DNA from: Saururus chinensis
Taxonomy: Eukaryota; Streptophyta; Magnoliopsida; Piperales; Saururaceae
Assembly: GCA_035235625.1 (NCBI GenBank)
Contig: CP141145.1
Coordinates: forward strand, 35,196,668-35,260,667
Reading direction: 5' to 3'
DNA: 64,000 nucleotides
The translations under genes were made by a program, and so were the position numbers. The notes beneath the pieces are model-generated. The model did not search any database. It was given only the letters and a program-made list of their open reading frames with translations, and had not been told where the DNA came from. This document shows positions 11,401-22,211 of the stretch, one piece after another; the first letter of the stretch is position 1; each line of letters starts with the position of its first letter.

Positions 11401-12404
11401 TAACCTTTGTGCAATGTTTAATGTTATTACACTAAAATATATTGAGTCTTTACCGGTTTTAGTAATGTTTTATGTTATTATAAATATTTTATTTTTAAGT
11501 GATGCAGTATTTTAAATTAAAATAGTTTGATGCTTAAACTATCGGCCATGAACCCTTTATACATGTGCGTCACAAACATGTAATTATATATTTAAACAGA
11601 TTAAATGTTAAAATGCCAAATTTAGTACTTCAGGAATTTCAATAAAATGTACTAACACTATTGTCAAAATGTTTTACTGATATGCTAAAACGTTTTCATA
11701 GTATTGCTAAAATATTTTAGCAATATTGCAAAAATATTTTATTAATAGTACCAAAACATGGCAATAATGCCAAAATATTTTGGCAATACTACGAAAACGA
11801 TTTTCCAATATTGCTAAAATAATATAGCGTTGTAAACACCTAAAATATACTGAGTCTTCACTGATTTTAGCAATGTTTCATGCTACTATAAATGTTTTAT
11901 TTTTAAGAGATGTAGTATTTTAAATTAAAGCTACTATAAATGTTTTATTTTTAAGAGATGTAGTATTTTAAATTAAAATATTTTGGTACTTGAACTATTG
12001 GTCATGAAACCTTTATACACATGCGCCACAAACGTGTAATTATATGTTTAAAGAGATTAAATGCTAAAATGTCATGTTACTTTAAAGGATATTAGTTCCC
12101 CTATCAAAATTCAATGAATTTAATACTTTAGAAATTTCGCTAAAATGTACTGGTACTATTGTCAAAACGTTTTAGCACTTGCCAAAATATTTTGGTAATA
12201 TTGCCAAAATAATATAACATTGTAAACACCTAAAATATAGTGAGTCTTCACCAGTTTTAATAATGTTTCATGTTATTATAAATATTTTATTTTTAAGAGA
12301 TGTAGTATTTTCAATTAAAATTTTTTGGTACCTAAACTATCGGCAATAAACCTTCTATACACGTGCTCCAAAAATGTGTAATTACATATTCAAAGAGATT
12401 AAGG

Positions 12405-12945
12405 GGTTTTTGGGTGCAGAATTCATTCGCTAGTGAATTGGAATTTTCAGGAATTAATTCATTCAATTCAATATAGAAATAAAATTTGGTTTGGGTATGA
12501 AATTTTTTAGATTGAATCATGTTTGGATAGCGAAATGTGTTTAAGGTCAGAATCTTTAGAATTTTTAGGAAAATTGACAAACATACCCTTTGATTGAAAT
12601 TGTTTTAAGATACAATCATGTTTGGGTAAGAAATTTGTGTATTTATTTGGAATCGTTGAATTTATGAAAAAAATACTAATATAACCTTGGTTTAGACATT
12701 GTTCGTGGTTAGTGTGCACATCCAACAATATGTCCGGTCCAATGTATTCAGCTTTGGCCATATAGAACAGTTTACAATTACGCTAAAAAAGTTTTTTTTA
12801 TTTAAAATTGATTGTAGAAGTGCAATAGGCCTTATGCTCCTCCTTAAACATTCTTTTATGGCTTGATGGGTCCATGGAAGGTCGTATCGGCCAATACTAG
12901 TGCGTATCAACCATATGTACCCGTATTGGCTAAGACCAATACTAT
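12405..12945. repeat. Insert in the tandem repeat (transposon-like, unclassified)
   Basis: The tandem unit is interrupted here. The insert begins GGGGTTTTTGGGTGCAGAAT and has two similar internal words, AATCATGTTTGGATAGCG and CAATCATGTTTGGGTAAG. Its end (12860-12945) has words such as AAGGTCGTATCGGCCAATAC, related on the opposite strand to 45370-45560. I cannot assign a superfamily. Confidence 0.4.
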
Positions 12946-13162
12946 TGCCAAAACGTTTATCAATAGTGCCAAAATATTTTGGTAACACTGCGAAAACATT
13001 TTGGCAATATTGAGAAAATAAGACAATGTTGTAAAGACCTAAAATATACTAAGTCTTCACCAATTTTAGCACTATTTCATGATATTATAGATATTTTATT
13101 TTTAAGAGATGTACTATTTTAAGTTGAAATTGTTTGGTACTTATACTATCGGCTATGAACTA

Positions 13163-13728
13163 TTTACAAACTACCCTTATAACTCACCTCCATTACTTAC
13201 TTAACTGTACAACCCCAATGCTATAAATACATATTCGTTTTCATAAGAAGGGGCTTTTGGCTTTCAAGTCTACGAAACTTCCAAAAAGAAATCCAAAAGT
13301 CCATCACACATCAAAAGATGTCTGAAATCCTAAAAAACCTTTGACCTTCATAAAGTTGAAGAAGTTCAAAGAATTGGAAGAAAAACAGAAGCTCTCAAAA
13401 AGGAAGAATAACTTCTGTAAGGGAGCTCTCATCTTCAAGAAGAATTTTTCTTGTTTTTTTTCTTTTCTTTTTTAAACTTAAAAGTTGTAGCCACTGGCAA
13501 TTCTCTTTTCTTATTTTAATAAATTCCAAGTTGTCTTCTTTATTTTGTCATCTAATCGAAGGGTTTCAAAAATTAATTAATTACCACTCCTCACTCTAAA
13601 TTGTAAAAAGTAGTTTTGATTAATTAAGAGAAGGTCATCCCACATTAAAAATGTTCTTTTCTATCTCATGTAAATAAGGATAATCCGATCCGTTTTCTTG
13701 ACTTCTGCGTAGGGAACTACCGAAAACC
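13163..13728. repeat. Second insert in the tandem repeat, with a TATA-like word
   Basis: The tandem unit breaks after ACTATCGGCTATGAAC and resumes at about 13728. The intervening sequence contains GCTATAAATACATATTCG near 13220, followed by an A/G-rich then T-rich stretch. It resembles the promoter-to-leader part of a retroelement, but I see no terminal repeats, target duplication or coding domain. Confidence 0.3.
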
Positions 13729-14059
13729 ACCAATAGTAAACACCTGAAATGTACTGAATCTTTAACGTTTTTAGTAATGTTTCATGTTACTATAAATGCT
13801 ATTTTTAAGAAATGTAATATTTTAAGTTAAAATTATTTGGTACTTGAATTATCGGCCATGAACCCTCTATATTGTGCCACAAATGATCAATTATATGTTC
13901 AAAGAGATTAAATGTTAAAATGTCATATTATCTAAAAAGATATCAGCTCCCCTATCAATTTTTAATGAATTTAATACTTCAGGTATTTCGCTAAAATATT
14001 TTAGCAATGTTGGTAAAATATTTTGGCAGTATTAGGCACTATTGCCAAACCATTTTGGT

Positions 14060-15290
14060 AAGGGGACATACATGTTAGACCTTTGCACTTATGTGGACTA
14101 ATTAATCTACACACATGTGTGTCACCGTCGTTTGTGCGGTTTGCATATGCTACTAGCCGGGCCAAGGCCAACAAGATAATATTTTTGGGGACTAATTATT
14201 TTGGTTTTCTCTTAACCCAAAATGGGTCTAGTTTTCACTTATTCTTAGTGGGCGGACAGTTTGTTTGAATGGGACAATGAATACTTGATAGGATTTTTTT
14301 TGTGTTCTATAAAACATTGAAAAATTATTTTTTTTGCATTATGCATAATTGTATTTTCCATGTGTCTTTGTGAGAGTAACTACAAATTTTGTGGTTTGTT
14401 GCATGCACTGTGTAGTCGTGGTTTGTGTGGTAAATCGAATTATCCTAGTCGACAGGCATTCAATAGATCTTAAGCACCATAAGGGAGGGCGTAATTCTAT
14501 TTTAAGGATAGACAATGTTTGATTCAATCTTTCATTTATGTAAGTTTTCTTAATTGCAATTACATCACGATACAAACTGTTGTGATTTTCTTATTTCAAA
14601 GCTGAGACAATCTTCTATTCGTTTGAATAGAAATAGCTACAAAGTGTACCAATGTGACTCTCGTCATAATATTCACTCATGTTATTGCTCTGGTTCAAGT
14701 TAACCATGGGGAAAAGCTAAAAAAATTAGTGGTGCAGGTTTTAAGAGATGACAACAAAAAATGTTTTAACCACTTTAAATTTGGTTTGATTCTTTCATAA
14801 AGATATAAGTGCAATTAAAATTTGTGGAGTTATACATTTGTGTATCAATAAGATCTTTTTTCATACTAAAGAGAAAAAAGATGATAAACAGGTTGTTGTT
14901 GCATTCGATGCATAAAAAAAGTATATAGTCCAATGAAAAGTGCAAAAGCGTTGGAGGAATATCTAGATAAGAAGTATAAAATAGAAGATGCAAACACAAA
15001 AAATTCATTATACGCAAATTCATAAACTTTAAGATGACAAATTCTAAGACTACAATAAAGCAAGTCAAGAACTCCACGTAATCTTACATAATATATATGC
15101 AAAAGGTTTGACTTGAGTGAATCCTTTCAAGTGGCTTTTCTTATTAAAAAATTACTACGATCTTGAAAGTATTTCAAGAACTATTTAAGTAGAAGTGCAA
15201 GGAAATAAACATAGGGGAAAAAATTTAAAGAATGTAAAAAACATTAGATATTCACATATATATGTGGAAAAGAGCTTCTTCTTGACCTAC
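14060..15290. other. Gene-free AT-rich stretch
   Basis: Short frames only, none with family resemblance or plausible splice context. I see no RNA gene and no clear repeat. Confidence 0.45.
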
Positions 15291-15295
15291 CACTA

Positions 15296-15634
15296 GCGAT
15301 GCCGCCGGGTCGGGTTCGGGTTGGATTTTGTCAAACCCGAACCCAATACCACATAACAAACCTGTGACCCGAACCCATCCCGGTCCGACTCGAACCCGAC
15401 CCATTTGACCAGAATAGAATAAAAAAATATTATTTTAATTTTTTTTAAAAAATAATATTAAAAAATATATATATTTTATTTATATTTATATTCAGGTCGG
15501 GTTGGATCACCTAAAACCCGAACCTGACCCGAATAAGCTATTTGGGTTACTTTTAAAAACCAAACTCAACCTATTAGGATTAGGTCGGGTCAGGTTTACC
15601 ATTTACCAAACCTGACCCGAGTGGCATCCCTACC
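15296..15634. repeat. Inverted-repeat element with GGGTCGGGTTCGGGT ends
   Basis: The left end reads GATGCCGCCGGGTCGGGTTC and the right end, on the opposite strand, GATGCCACTCGGGTCAGGTT. Between them is an AT-rich core plus further inverted GGGTC/GACCC words (about 15330-15420 and 15495-15620). It has MITE-like structure, about 340 bp. I could not settle a target duplication or superfamily. Confidence 0.6.
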
Positions 15635-15639
15635 TACAA

Positions 15640-17324
15640 ATTGAAAGTTATCACAAAACTATTTAAAGAAAATGAAATACGAGGTTGGAAAGTCAAATAA
15701 ATAATAAGTAAACACGTTGTAAAAACACAGTTATAGTCTGTAGAATAGAATAGTAGGCATAAAAAGTTACAACCCATTTAAAGAAGAAAAGTTGCAATTG
15801 ATCCAGAAGAAAGTAAAAAACAACAGAGAAAGAAGAAGGAAAAAGATGTTGAACTTACAAAACCATACTTCAAATCGGTTTTAATTGTGTAGGACCAATT
15901 AAAAGTAGCAAACCCATGGAAACATTATTAAATGAAAGTGAAGCAACAACCTTATCCAACCGCCACCTTCATTCATTGTGAACACAAGCAGCCAACAGTC
16001 CTCAAGATATAGCATTGCTCGTTGCCATACTTGTCATACCGGTGTTGGACTGCAACAGATACAAAAGTTGGATTTTCCGCCGCCCGGCCGCCATCGTTTG
16101 CATCATTTGCATGTGTGCGAGGAAGATCGACGTCAAAACAAAACAACCACGATCCATGCCGCCGGCCGCCGTAAAGGATGAAAATCACAGGCTACTGTTC
16201 GTTGTGACCCTCGTCGTGGGTGTGTGTCAGGACTCTTTTATAGCCGCTTTTGCGAGCACCGCGTCGACATCCTCGTAGGAAATAACCCTGACGGCCCCCT
16301 TACGTTGCCACCATTAACACTTTTATTATTGTTTCCACTAGAGCCTATTATTCTTGTCAACATAGAGTTTTCCTTTGCAGTCACCATCTCCACCCCAGTT
16401 TGTCTTTCTGGCGAAAGTGTTAGAGCTGTGGCCTCCTCGAGATCTGCCACCGGGTTTATGCCGCTCCGAGGTTGAGCAAGAGTATTGTTTCATCCCATTT
16501 TTGCGTATCTTTTATAAAAGAAAAATGTTTTTCTAACCAAATTGTATGACCACATTGTTCGTCACCTAACCTTGGTCATTTAGTCAGGCAAAACAAGTCC
16601 TTTATCAAACTAATTTAGCATGAACCACAAACTCTCCCTCCCCAGGTCACGTATAGTGTTATTTTATTATTTATAACCAGTCACACAACCGAGCAAAATC
16701 GAAATTGTTTTCAGTCCTGAATACTATGTAGGATGTGACTTACTACCTCTTCAGCTGATAAATGGGAATAACAAATATATGTCATTACTTTTTTATTCTT
16801 AATTAACTAATATTATTATCAAAGTGTAAGGGTATAACTAAGTCCAAACAGAAATTTTCGGCCGTCATTTTACTTATTATGTAGTAAAGATTAAATAGGA
16901 CATTTATTTTGGGACTAAGGGAGTACACAACACATGTATTATTAAAATATGTACATATATAATTACTATGGCCTAAATTTTTTTAATTGAAATTTATAAT
17001 ATCATTGAGTTTAAGACATTATTTTTAATAACTATTATCAGATTCCATTTAGAATTTTTACATAAGATAGAAAACCAACAGGTGCATTGTGGCAGTGCAT
17101 AAACATTGCATTGCGGCATTGCATAAAGAAGGGATCAAAACAGGGGAGGGAAATTGGGGAGGGAGGAAGGAAATTGGGGCAAACTCACCACTGTTGTCTA
17201 AAAGATGGAAGTCTATATTGAAATGCCCATAAAGATGCCTTCTTTGAGAACTACAATATAGAGTCGACATACAAAATGCCCAGAAAGAAGATCAGTTGCA
17301 ACTACGATGAAAGAATAGAAAAGG
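15640..17324. other. Gene-free stretch with unassigned GC-richer patch
   Basis: From 15960 to 16480 the sequence is more GC-rich than its surroundings and carries overlapping frames of 67-87 codons on both strands, none recognisable. It may be an old gene remnant. The region 16739-16924 starts TACTACCTC and ends GGGACTAAGGGAGTA, a worn Stowaway-like MITE. 16925-17300 is AT-rich followed by purine-rich sequence. Confidence 0.4.
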
Positions 17325-17693
17325 TTGGAATCGAGGGAAGGGAAGGGTGTAGAAGATGGTGAGGAGCAACAATCTGAATGTGTCTACCGAGCTTCCTCCG
17401 ATTCTCCCTCCTCCTCTTCCTCTCTAGCCTCCTCTATTTCTCCTCAGTTGCCCCTATTGACCCAGGAGATGGCCCTCCACCTCCTTCGCCAGCTCTCCCT
17501 CGATAACCCCGACCCCTCCTCCTCCCTCGCTAGCCTCCTCTGCTTCGCCTTCATCTCTGATTGGAATCACAAGCTTCTAAAAAAACTATTTTACACTAGA
17601 GTATATAACAAATTTTGCATACTCACTTTAAGTGTGATCATTTGCAAAGCATCAAATGCAAAAATAATTGAGAGAATGAGGCAAAAAACTTAA
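17325..17693 (+). other. Possible gene 5' fragment (Ser/Leu-rich ORF)
   Basis: A 122-codon ATG frame begins with acidic/Ser-rich sequence (VEDGEEQQSE, then SSDSPSSSSSLASS), followed by ALHLLRQLSLDNPDPSSSLA. The first 250 bases are GC-rich and look like the start of a plant gene. The last third turns abruptly AT-rich and loses coding character near 17570. It lies beside a CACTA-like terminus region, so capture of a gene fragment is possible. I do not recognise the protein. Confidence 0.35.
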
Positions 17694-17699
17694 AAATAT

Positions 17700-18835
17700 T
17701 ACATGGTAAATTATTTATCTATATATATAATATTGTATAATTACTTATCATTTCATAGATATTAATCATTCGTTAAATATCACGTATTATTTAAAAAATA
17801 TTAATTAATCAATGTATATATTTATTATTATATCCTATATATGGTATATAGTTCTACAAAATACACACACATATATATATATATAATAATTTAATTTAAA
17901 AAAATAAAAAATTTTAATTTTTTTTTAAAAATACCACCAACAATGTGTTTGGAACTCATTGAAAATAAGCATGATAAATTCTTGAAAAAATTATTACTGA
18001 CATGAGCTATTTTTTATTTTAACAATACAAAATTTTAAATACCATTTGCAACGAGTTTAAAAATTTGTTGGAAAAGAATCCTACTTGTCTCAAACTAGCT
18101 AACTTGTTGCAAAAGGTGTACATTTATTGTTAAAAATTTCTTAAATTCTATCAAATAAATAGTCAGGTTTTTTTACCTTTTTGTCTTTCAAATAAAATAA
18201 AATGGTTCCCATATGGGACACATTTTGAATTTCATTGCAAAAATCGATACTATTTACCACAAAACTACTCATTCATCTCAAATAATCAAATGGTATTTGT
18301 GACGATTTAAACTTGTTGCGAATACTCTCTTATTTTTTCAAAGTTCATCCTTTTGCGATGAATTTCAAAATTCTTCCTAAAATGTACCTTTTAGGGACAA
18401 ATATTCATTTGTGGCAAAACATTTGGTTGTAGTGCTTTTGCGTTGACTATTTAAAGTTGTCACAAAAATATTTTGAAAAAATAAAAGATTATTACTATGA
18501 AAATATTAATGAGAAATTATTTGAGATGAAACTGGAATTTTATAGCTAAAAACCTACACTGTTTGTGACAAAATAAATATTTGTTGCAAAAACCTCCACG
18601 TTTTGCAATGACATCTCATTTGTCACAAAAAGTGGGTTATATTTGTAACAAATTGAAAAATAAGTCGCTAAAAAACTAAGTTTTAGTGATAAAAATTTGT
18701 CGCAAACAAACACACATTTTGTAAGTTATAGAGTTTTTGCAACTAAGTTCTTAAAATATCCCAAAAGGTATATTAGGGACAAATTCTTGTTTGTTATAAA
18801 AAAAATTATTTCAAAAGGGTCATTTTGTTGTAGTG
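17700..18835 (-). mobile_element. CACTA-like element end(s) with subterminal repeats
   Basis: The minus strand begins CACTACAACAAAATGACCC at 18835, the canonical start of CACTA (En/Spm) terminal repeats. A second, similar start, CACTACAACCAAATG, is at 18434. Both are followed by a TTTGTCCCTAA-type word. Inward there are many TTTGTCGCAAA / TTTGTGACAAA words, as in the subterminal arrays bound by CACTA transposase. No matching opposite terminus is seen, so the extent is uncertain. Confidence 0.55.
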
Positions 18836-19922
18836 GGCCCCTGAAGGTTGGCATCTAAAGCCACTGAAGCCCGGGAATGTCCTCTATTAACAAGATCCAA
18901 CAAAGTGAATCTACTATCTTGGAAGACAACTAAGATAAAAAAAATTCCAGTTTGATAGTCCATAACAGGTCCAATCTTCATAAGAAGCCAGGTACGGGCA
19001 TATCAAACGCAAGACTCCATTGCCGGGTGACAAATGTTCTTGCAACTGTAAAAGATCATAACAAAATTGGATTCACACACACCCTTCTTCGCCAACCCCC
19101 CCAGTCACACCCCGCCCTTCAAACCCAGATCAGACATTTCAAGTTCAAACCGTTGCTGAGAAGAAGCAGGCAGGGAAGATGATGGCAGCGACAAGGAGCA
19201 AGCCTTAGCTCCAACAAAGCAGACTGCCGTCTCCCCATTGTTGCATGCCTTGAAGTTGTATAGAAGCAGCCACTGCCAGATAGACAGTTCTAAACAATGA
19301 AGATGACTGACCGGAGGAAGGAGAAAAGGGATAGTATAGGAAATTGAGGAAAGAAAAAGAAAACATTAACGGTGTTATGTGGTGGTTTTGATAATACATA
19401 TGGATTATGTACAATTTAACAATAATTTGTAGAGGTCAATTGCAATTTCCCCTAATAAAACCAAATTATGATGGGATTTTAGGAGTGGCTTCATTGATAC
19501 GAGCACAATTTATGATCACGCTCCAAACTATTTTCCAATCATGTGACATTGCAAGTACCCTACATTCCTTGTGTCTCGCATCGTACCCTGGCTTGTCACT
19601 TACAAAGAGTCGTGACACACCCAGCAGCCCAGGAATTTGAATCAAATGGCTCCCTTGTGAGTGTACTGTAAATGTAACTGCTGCCAGTGCCACCAGCAGC
19701 TAGCTCTCGTGAAATACATCAGCGTACTTGCATGTTCCAGCCCAGCTCCCCTCTCCTGCCACAGTGCCACTCCCCGTGATGAAGAGCCCCTTCAATCTTC
19801 ACGGATTTCATCTTCTCTACGTCAAATGCTCTCCACAAACACACTGTGAGGACAAATCCTTCAAATACCCTCCCCTGGAGTCCAATGTTGCCTCACAATT
19901 CAATTTGCACCTCCTACTACCC
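18836..19922. other. Upstream region of the SDD1-like gene
   Basis: No gene is recognised. An upstream ATG at 19728 is in frame with the subtilase but would add 65 residues with no signal-peptide character. It is taken as untranslated leader. No convincing TATA box could be chosen. Confidence 0.45.
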
Positions 19923-22211
19923 ATGGAGCCCATAATCTTCTTCTCCTTTATTGGAGTCTTCGGCCTGTTGTTCAGTCCCCACCTGGCCCACAACCTTCAA
20001 ACTTACATTGTCCAAGTCCACCCTGAGATGGCTGGCCCAGACCCAGACGCCAAGCTTCAACTCCACCTCACTCTCCTCTTCCAAACCGTCCAGCCCGAAT
20101 CTGAGGAAGCAGTGGACCCGTCTACCCGTCTCGTTTACTCTTACCATTCGGCCATCGATGGCTTTTCTGCCCGCCTGTCCGACCGAGAAGCGGACATTCT
20201 GAAGCGGACCCAGGGCGTGATCGCCGTCCGACCCGACACCCTCTTCCAGCTGCAAACGACTTACTCCTACAAGTTCTTGGGCCTGGGCCCCCAGAGTGGA
20301 GGAGCATGGGCCCAGGCCAACTACGGGCAAGGGTCCATCGTCGGGGTCCTGGACACTGGAGTCTGGCCCGAAAGCCCAAGTTTCAATGACCTGCACATGC
20401 CACCCGTGCCTAGGCATTGGCGAGGCACGTGCCAGCCCGGCCAGAAGTTCAAACCCTCTCTCTGCAACCGCAAGCTCATCGGCGCCCGCTTCTACACCCG
20501 CGGCCACCGCGCCTCCTCCTCCTCCACTGCCGCCAACGAGTTCATATCCGCCCGCGACGCTCATGGCCACGGGACCCACACCTCCTCAACGGCCGCCGGT
20601 GCGGTGGTCCCTGGTGCAAGCGTGCTCGGTAACGCTGCCGGGGAGGCCAGGGGGGTGGCGCCTGGGGCCCATGTTGCCGTCTATAAGGTCTGCTGGTACG
20701 ACGGCTGCTACAGCTCCGACGTCCTTGCGGGGATCGATGACGCTATCCGGGATGGCGTCGACGTTCTCTCCCTCTCCCTGGGCGGCTTCCCACTCCCCTT
20801 CTATGACGACAACATTGCCATCGGCGGATTCAGGGCGGCGGAGAGGGGCATCTCGGTGATATGTGCGGCAGGAAACAATGGGCCGGTGGCCGGCTCGGTG
20901 GCGAATGAGGCGCCGTGGGTCACCACGGTCGGGGCCAGCACTCTGGACCGGAGGTTCCCGGCATTGGTCCGGCTGGGTGACGGACAGGTCCTGTACGGCG
21001 AGTCCATGTATCCAGGAAACCGTCCGGGAAGAGTCGGAACGGAGCTGGACGTGGTGTACGAATCCGGGAGCAGCAATGGAGGGGATCTGTGCTTTGAGGA
21101 CTCGCTGTCGAGGGCACGGGTGGAGGGAAAGATGGTGGTCTGCGACCGAGGAACCACGGGGAGGGCGACCAAGGGTGAGGTGGTGAAGGAGGCGGGCGCC
21201 GCCGCCATGATCCTCGCCAACGCGGAGATCAACCAGGAAGACGACTCGGCGGACGTCCACGTCCTGCCCGCAACTCAGATCGGCTACGCCGATTCCCTCC
21301 GCCTCAAGAGATACATCAACTCGACGAGGAGGCCGAGAGCGAGGATCGAGTTCGGGGGGACGGTGGTCGGGCGATCCCGGGCGCCTGAGGTGGCAATTTT
21401 CTCGGCGAGGGGGCCTAGCATGACGAACCCGACCATTCTGAAGCCCGACATCGTGGCTCCGGGCGTGAACATCGTGGCCGCCTGGCCGGAGAATTTGGGA
21501 CCCTCCGGGCTGCCGGAAGACGGGAGGAGGGTAAGTTTCACCGTCTTGTCTGGGACCTCCATGGCCTGCCCACACGTGAGCGGCGCCGCTGCCCTCGTCC
21601 GCGCCGCCCACCCGAGCTGGAGTCCCGCGGCGATCCGGTCCGCGATAATGACGACCGCGGACGTAGTAGACCATTCGGGCAGGCCGATCATGGACGGGGG
21701 CAAACCGGCCAAGGTCTTCGACGTGGGGGCCGGCCATTTGAACCCGGTCCGGGCAATCGAACCCGGTTTGGTTTACGACATTAAGCCGGACGAATACGTG
21801 ACCCACCTATGCACTCTCGGGTACAAGGATGCGGACGTCTTCGCCATTACCAGCCGGAATGCGAGCTGCAAACAGCTCCTGTCAAAGTACAAGGATTTCA
21901 GCCTGAATTACCCATCAATTTCTGTCGTTTTCAAGCAGGGGAAGACGATTCAGATGTTGAGGAGGAGGGTGACGAACGTTGGCCGGCCCAACTCTACCTA
22001 TACGGTGCAGGTAGCTGAACCGGCGGGGGTGAAGGTGAGGGTAAAGCCGACGAGCTTGACATTCAATAGGTTGTACCAGAGCAGGGTGTATTCCGTCTGG
22101 TTCATCTCCAGGAATAGGGAAGCAGCAGATGCGCATGCTGAAGGGCATTTGACATGGGTGCGTGATGGTTGCAGGGTTAGGAGTCCGCTTTCAGTTACCT
22201 GGGCAGGGTAG
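19923..22211 (+). CDS. SDD1: Subtilisin-like serine protease, SDD1/SBT1.2 type
   Basis: The single-exon gene encodes 762 residues. The chosen ATG gives a hydrophobic signal peptide (EPIIFFSFIGVFGLLF), then the I9 inhibitor prodomain starting TYIVQVHPE (about 27-115). The S8 catalytic domain has Asp144 (GVLDTGVWPES), His219 (GHGTHTSS), oxyanion Asn318 (CAAGNNGP) and Ser546 (SGTSMACPH), with a protease-associated domain between His and Ser. A C-terminal fibronectin-III-like domain includes RRVTNVGRPNSTY. Words such as TTYSYKFLGLG, HWRGTCQPGQ and VYKVCWYDGCYSSD match what I know of Arabidopsis SDD1, a secreted apoplastic protease that lowers stomatal density. Lack of introns is normal for the family. 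The gene is strongly GC-rich compared with its surroundings. It converges on PSB28. Family is certain; SDD1 orthology is likely, not proven. Confidence 0.93.
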   Translation: MEPIIFFSFIGVFGLLFSPHLAHNLQTYIVQVHPEMAGPDPDAKLQLHLTLLFQTVQPESEEAVDPSTRLVYSYHSAIDGFSARLSDREADILKRTQGVIAVRPDTLFQLQTTYSYKFLGLGPQSGGAWAQANYGQGSIVGVLDTGVWPESPSFNDLHMPPVPRHWRGTCQPGQKFKPSLCNRKLIGARFYTRGHRASSSSTAANEFISARDAHGHGTHTSSTAAGAVVPGASVLGNAAGEARGVAPGAHVAVYKVCWYDGCYSSDVLAGIDDAIRDGVDVLSLSLGGFPLPFYDDNIAIGGFRAAERGISVICAAGNNGPVAGSVANEAPWVTTVGASTLDRRFPALVRLGDGQVLYGESMYPGNRPGRVGTELDVVYESGSSNGGDLCFEDSLSRARVEGKMVVCDRGTTGRATKGEVVKEAGAAAMILANAEINQEDDSADVHVLPATQIGYADSLRLKRYINSTRRPRARIEFGGTVVGRSRAPEVAIFSARGPSMTNPTILKPDIVAPGVNIVAAWPENLGPSGLPEDGRRVSFTVLSGTSMACPHVSGAAALVRAAHPSWSPAAIRSAIMTTADVVDHSGRPIMDGGKPAKVFDVGAGHLNPVRAIEPGLVYDIKPDEYVTHLCTLGYKDADVFAITSRNASCKQLLSKYKDFSLNYPSISVVFKQGKTIQMLRRRVTNVGRPNSTYTVQVAEPAGVKVRVKPTSLTFNRLYQSRVYSVWFISRNREAADAHAEGHLTWVRDGCRVRSPLSVTWAG

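Larger units (their letters stand above)
11400..14060. repeat. Degenerate ~400-bp tandem repeat with AT palindromes
   Basis: A unit recurs at about 11430, 11840, 12225, 13035 and 13740. It starts with words like CCTAAAATATACTGAGTCTT, then TTTTAGCAATGTTTCATG, TTTATTTTTAAGAGATGTAG, ACTATCGGCCATGAACC and GTAATTATATGTTTAAAGAG. Between units lie palindromic words such as CTAAAATATTTTAG and CCAAAATATTTTGG (near 11709, 11770, 12182, 12969 and 13991). Spacing of the first three units is 385-410 bp; larger gaps later are explained by foreign inserts. The unit at 11840 has an internal ~52-bp duplication. No coding frame fits. Confidence 0.75.

Noticed and set aside
13163..13728. Endogenous pararetrovirus fragment
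   Set aside because: Only a TATA-like word and leader-like composition are seen; no coding motif of such viruses is present.
15973..16475. Overlapping 67-87 codon frames on both strands
   Set aside because: No frame has recognisable domains, splice context or clear advantage over the others; kept only as an unassigned GC-richer patch.
19728..19922. In-frame upstream start for the subtilase, 65 residues longer
   Set aside because: The extension has no signal-peptide character and the next ATG gives a proper secretory start at the usual family length.
20586..21806. 406-codon open frame on the minus strand
   Set aside because: It lies entirely antisense to the SDD1-like gene; GC-rich coding DNA often leaves the opposite strand open. 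The composition (Arg/Pro/His-rich) has no family resemblance.
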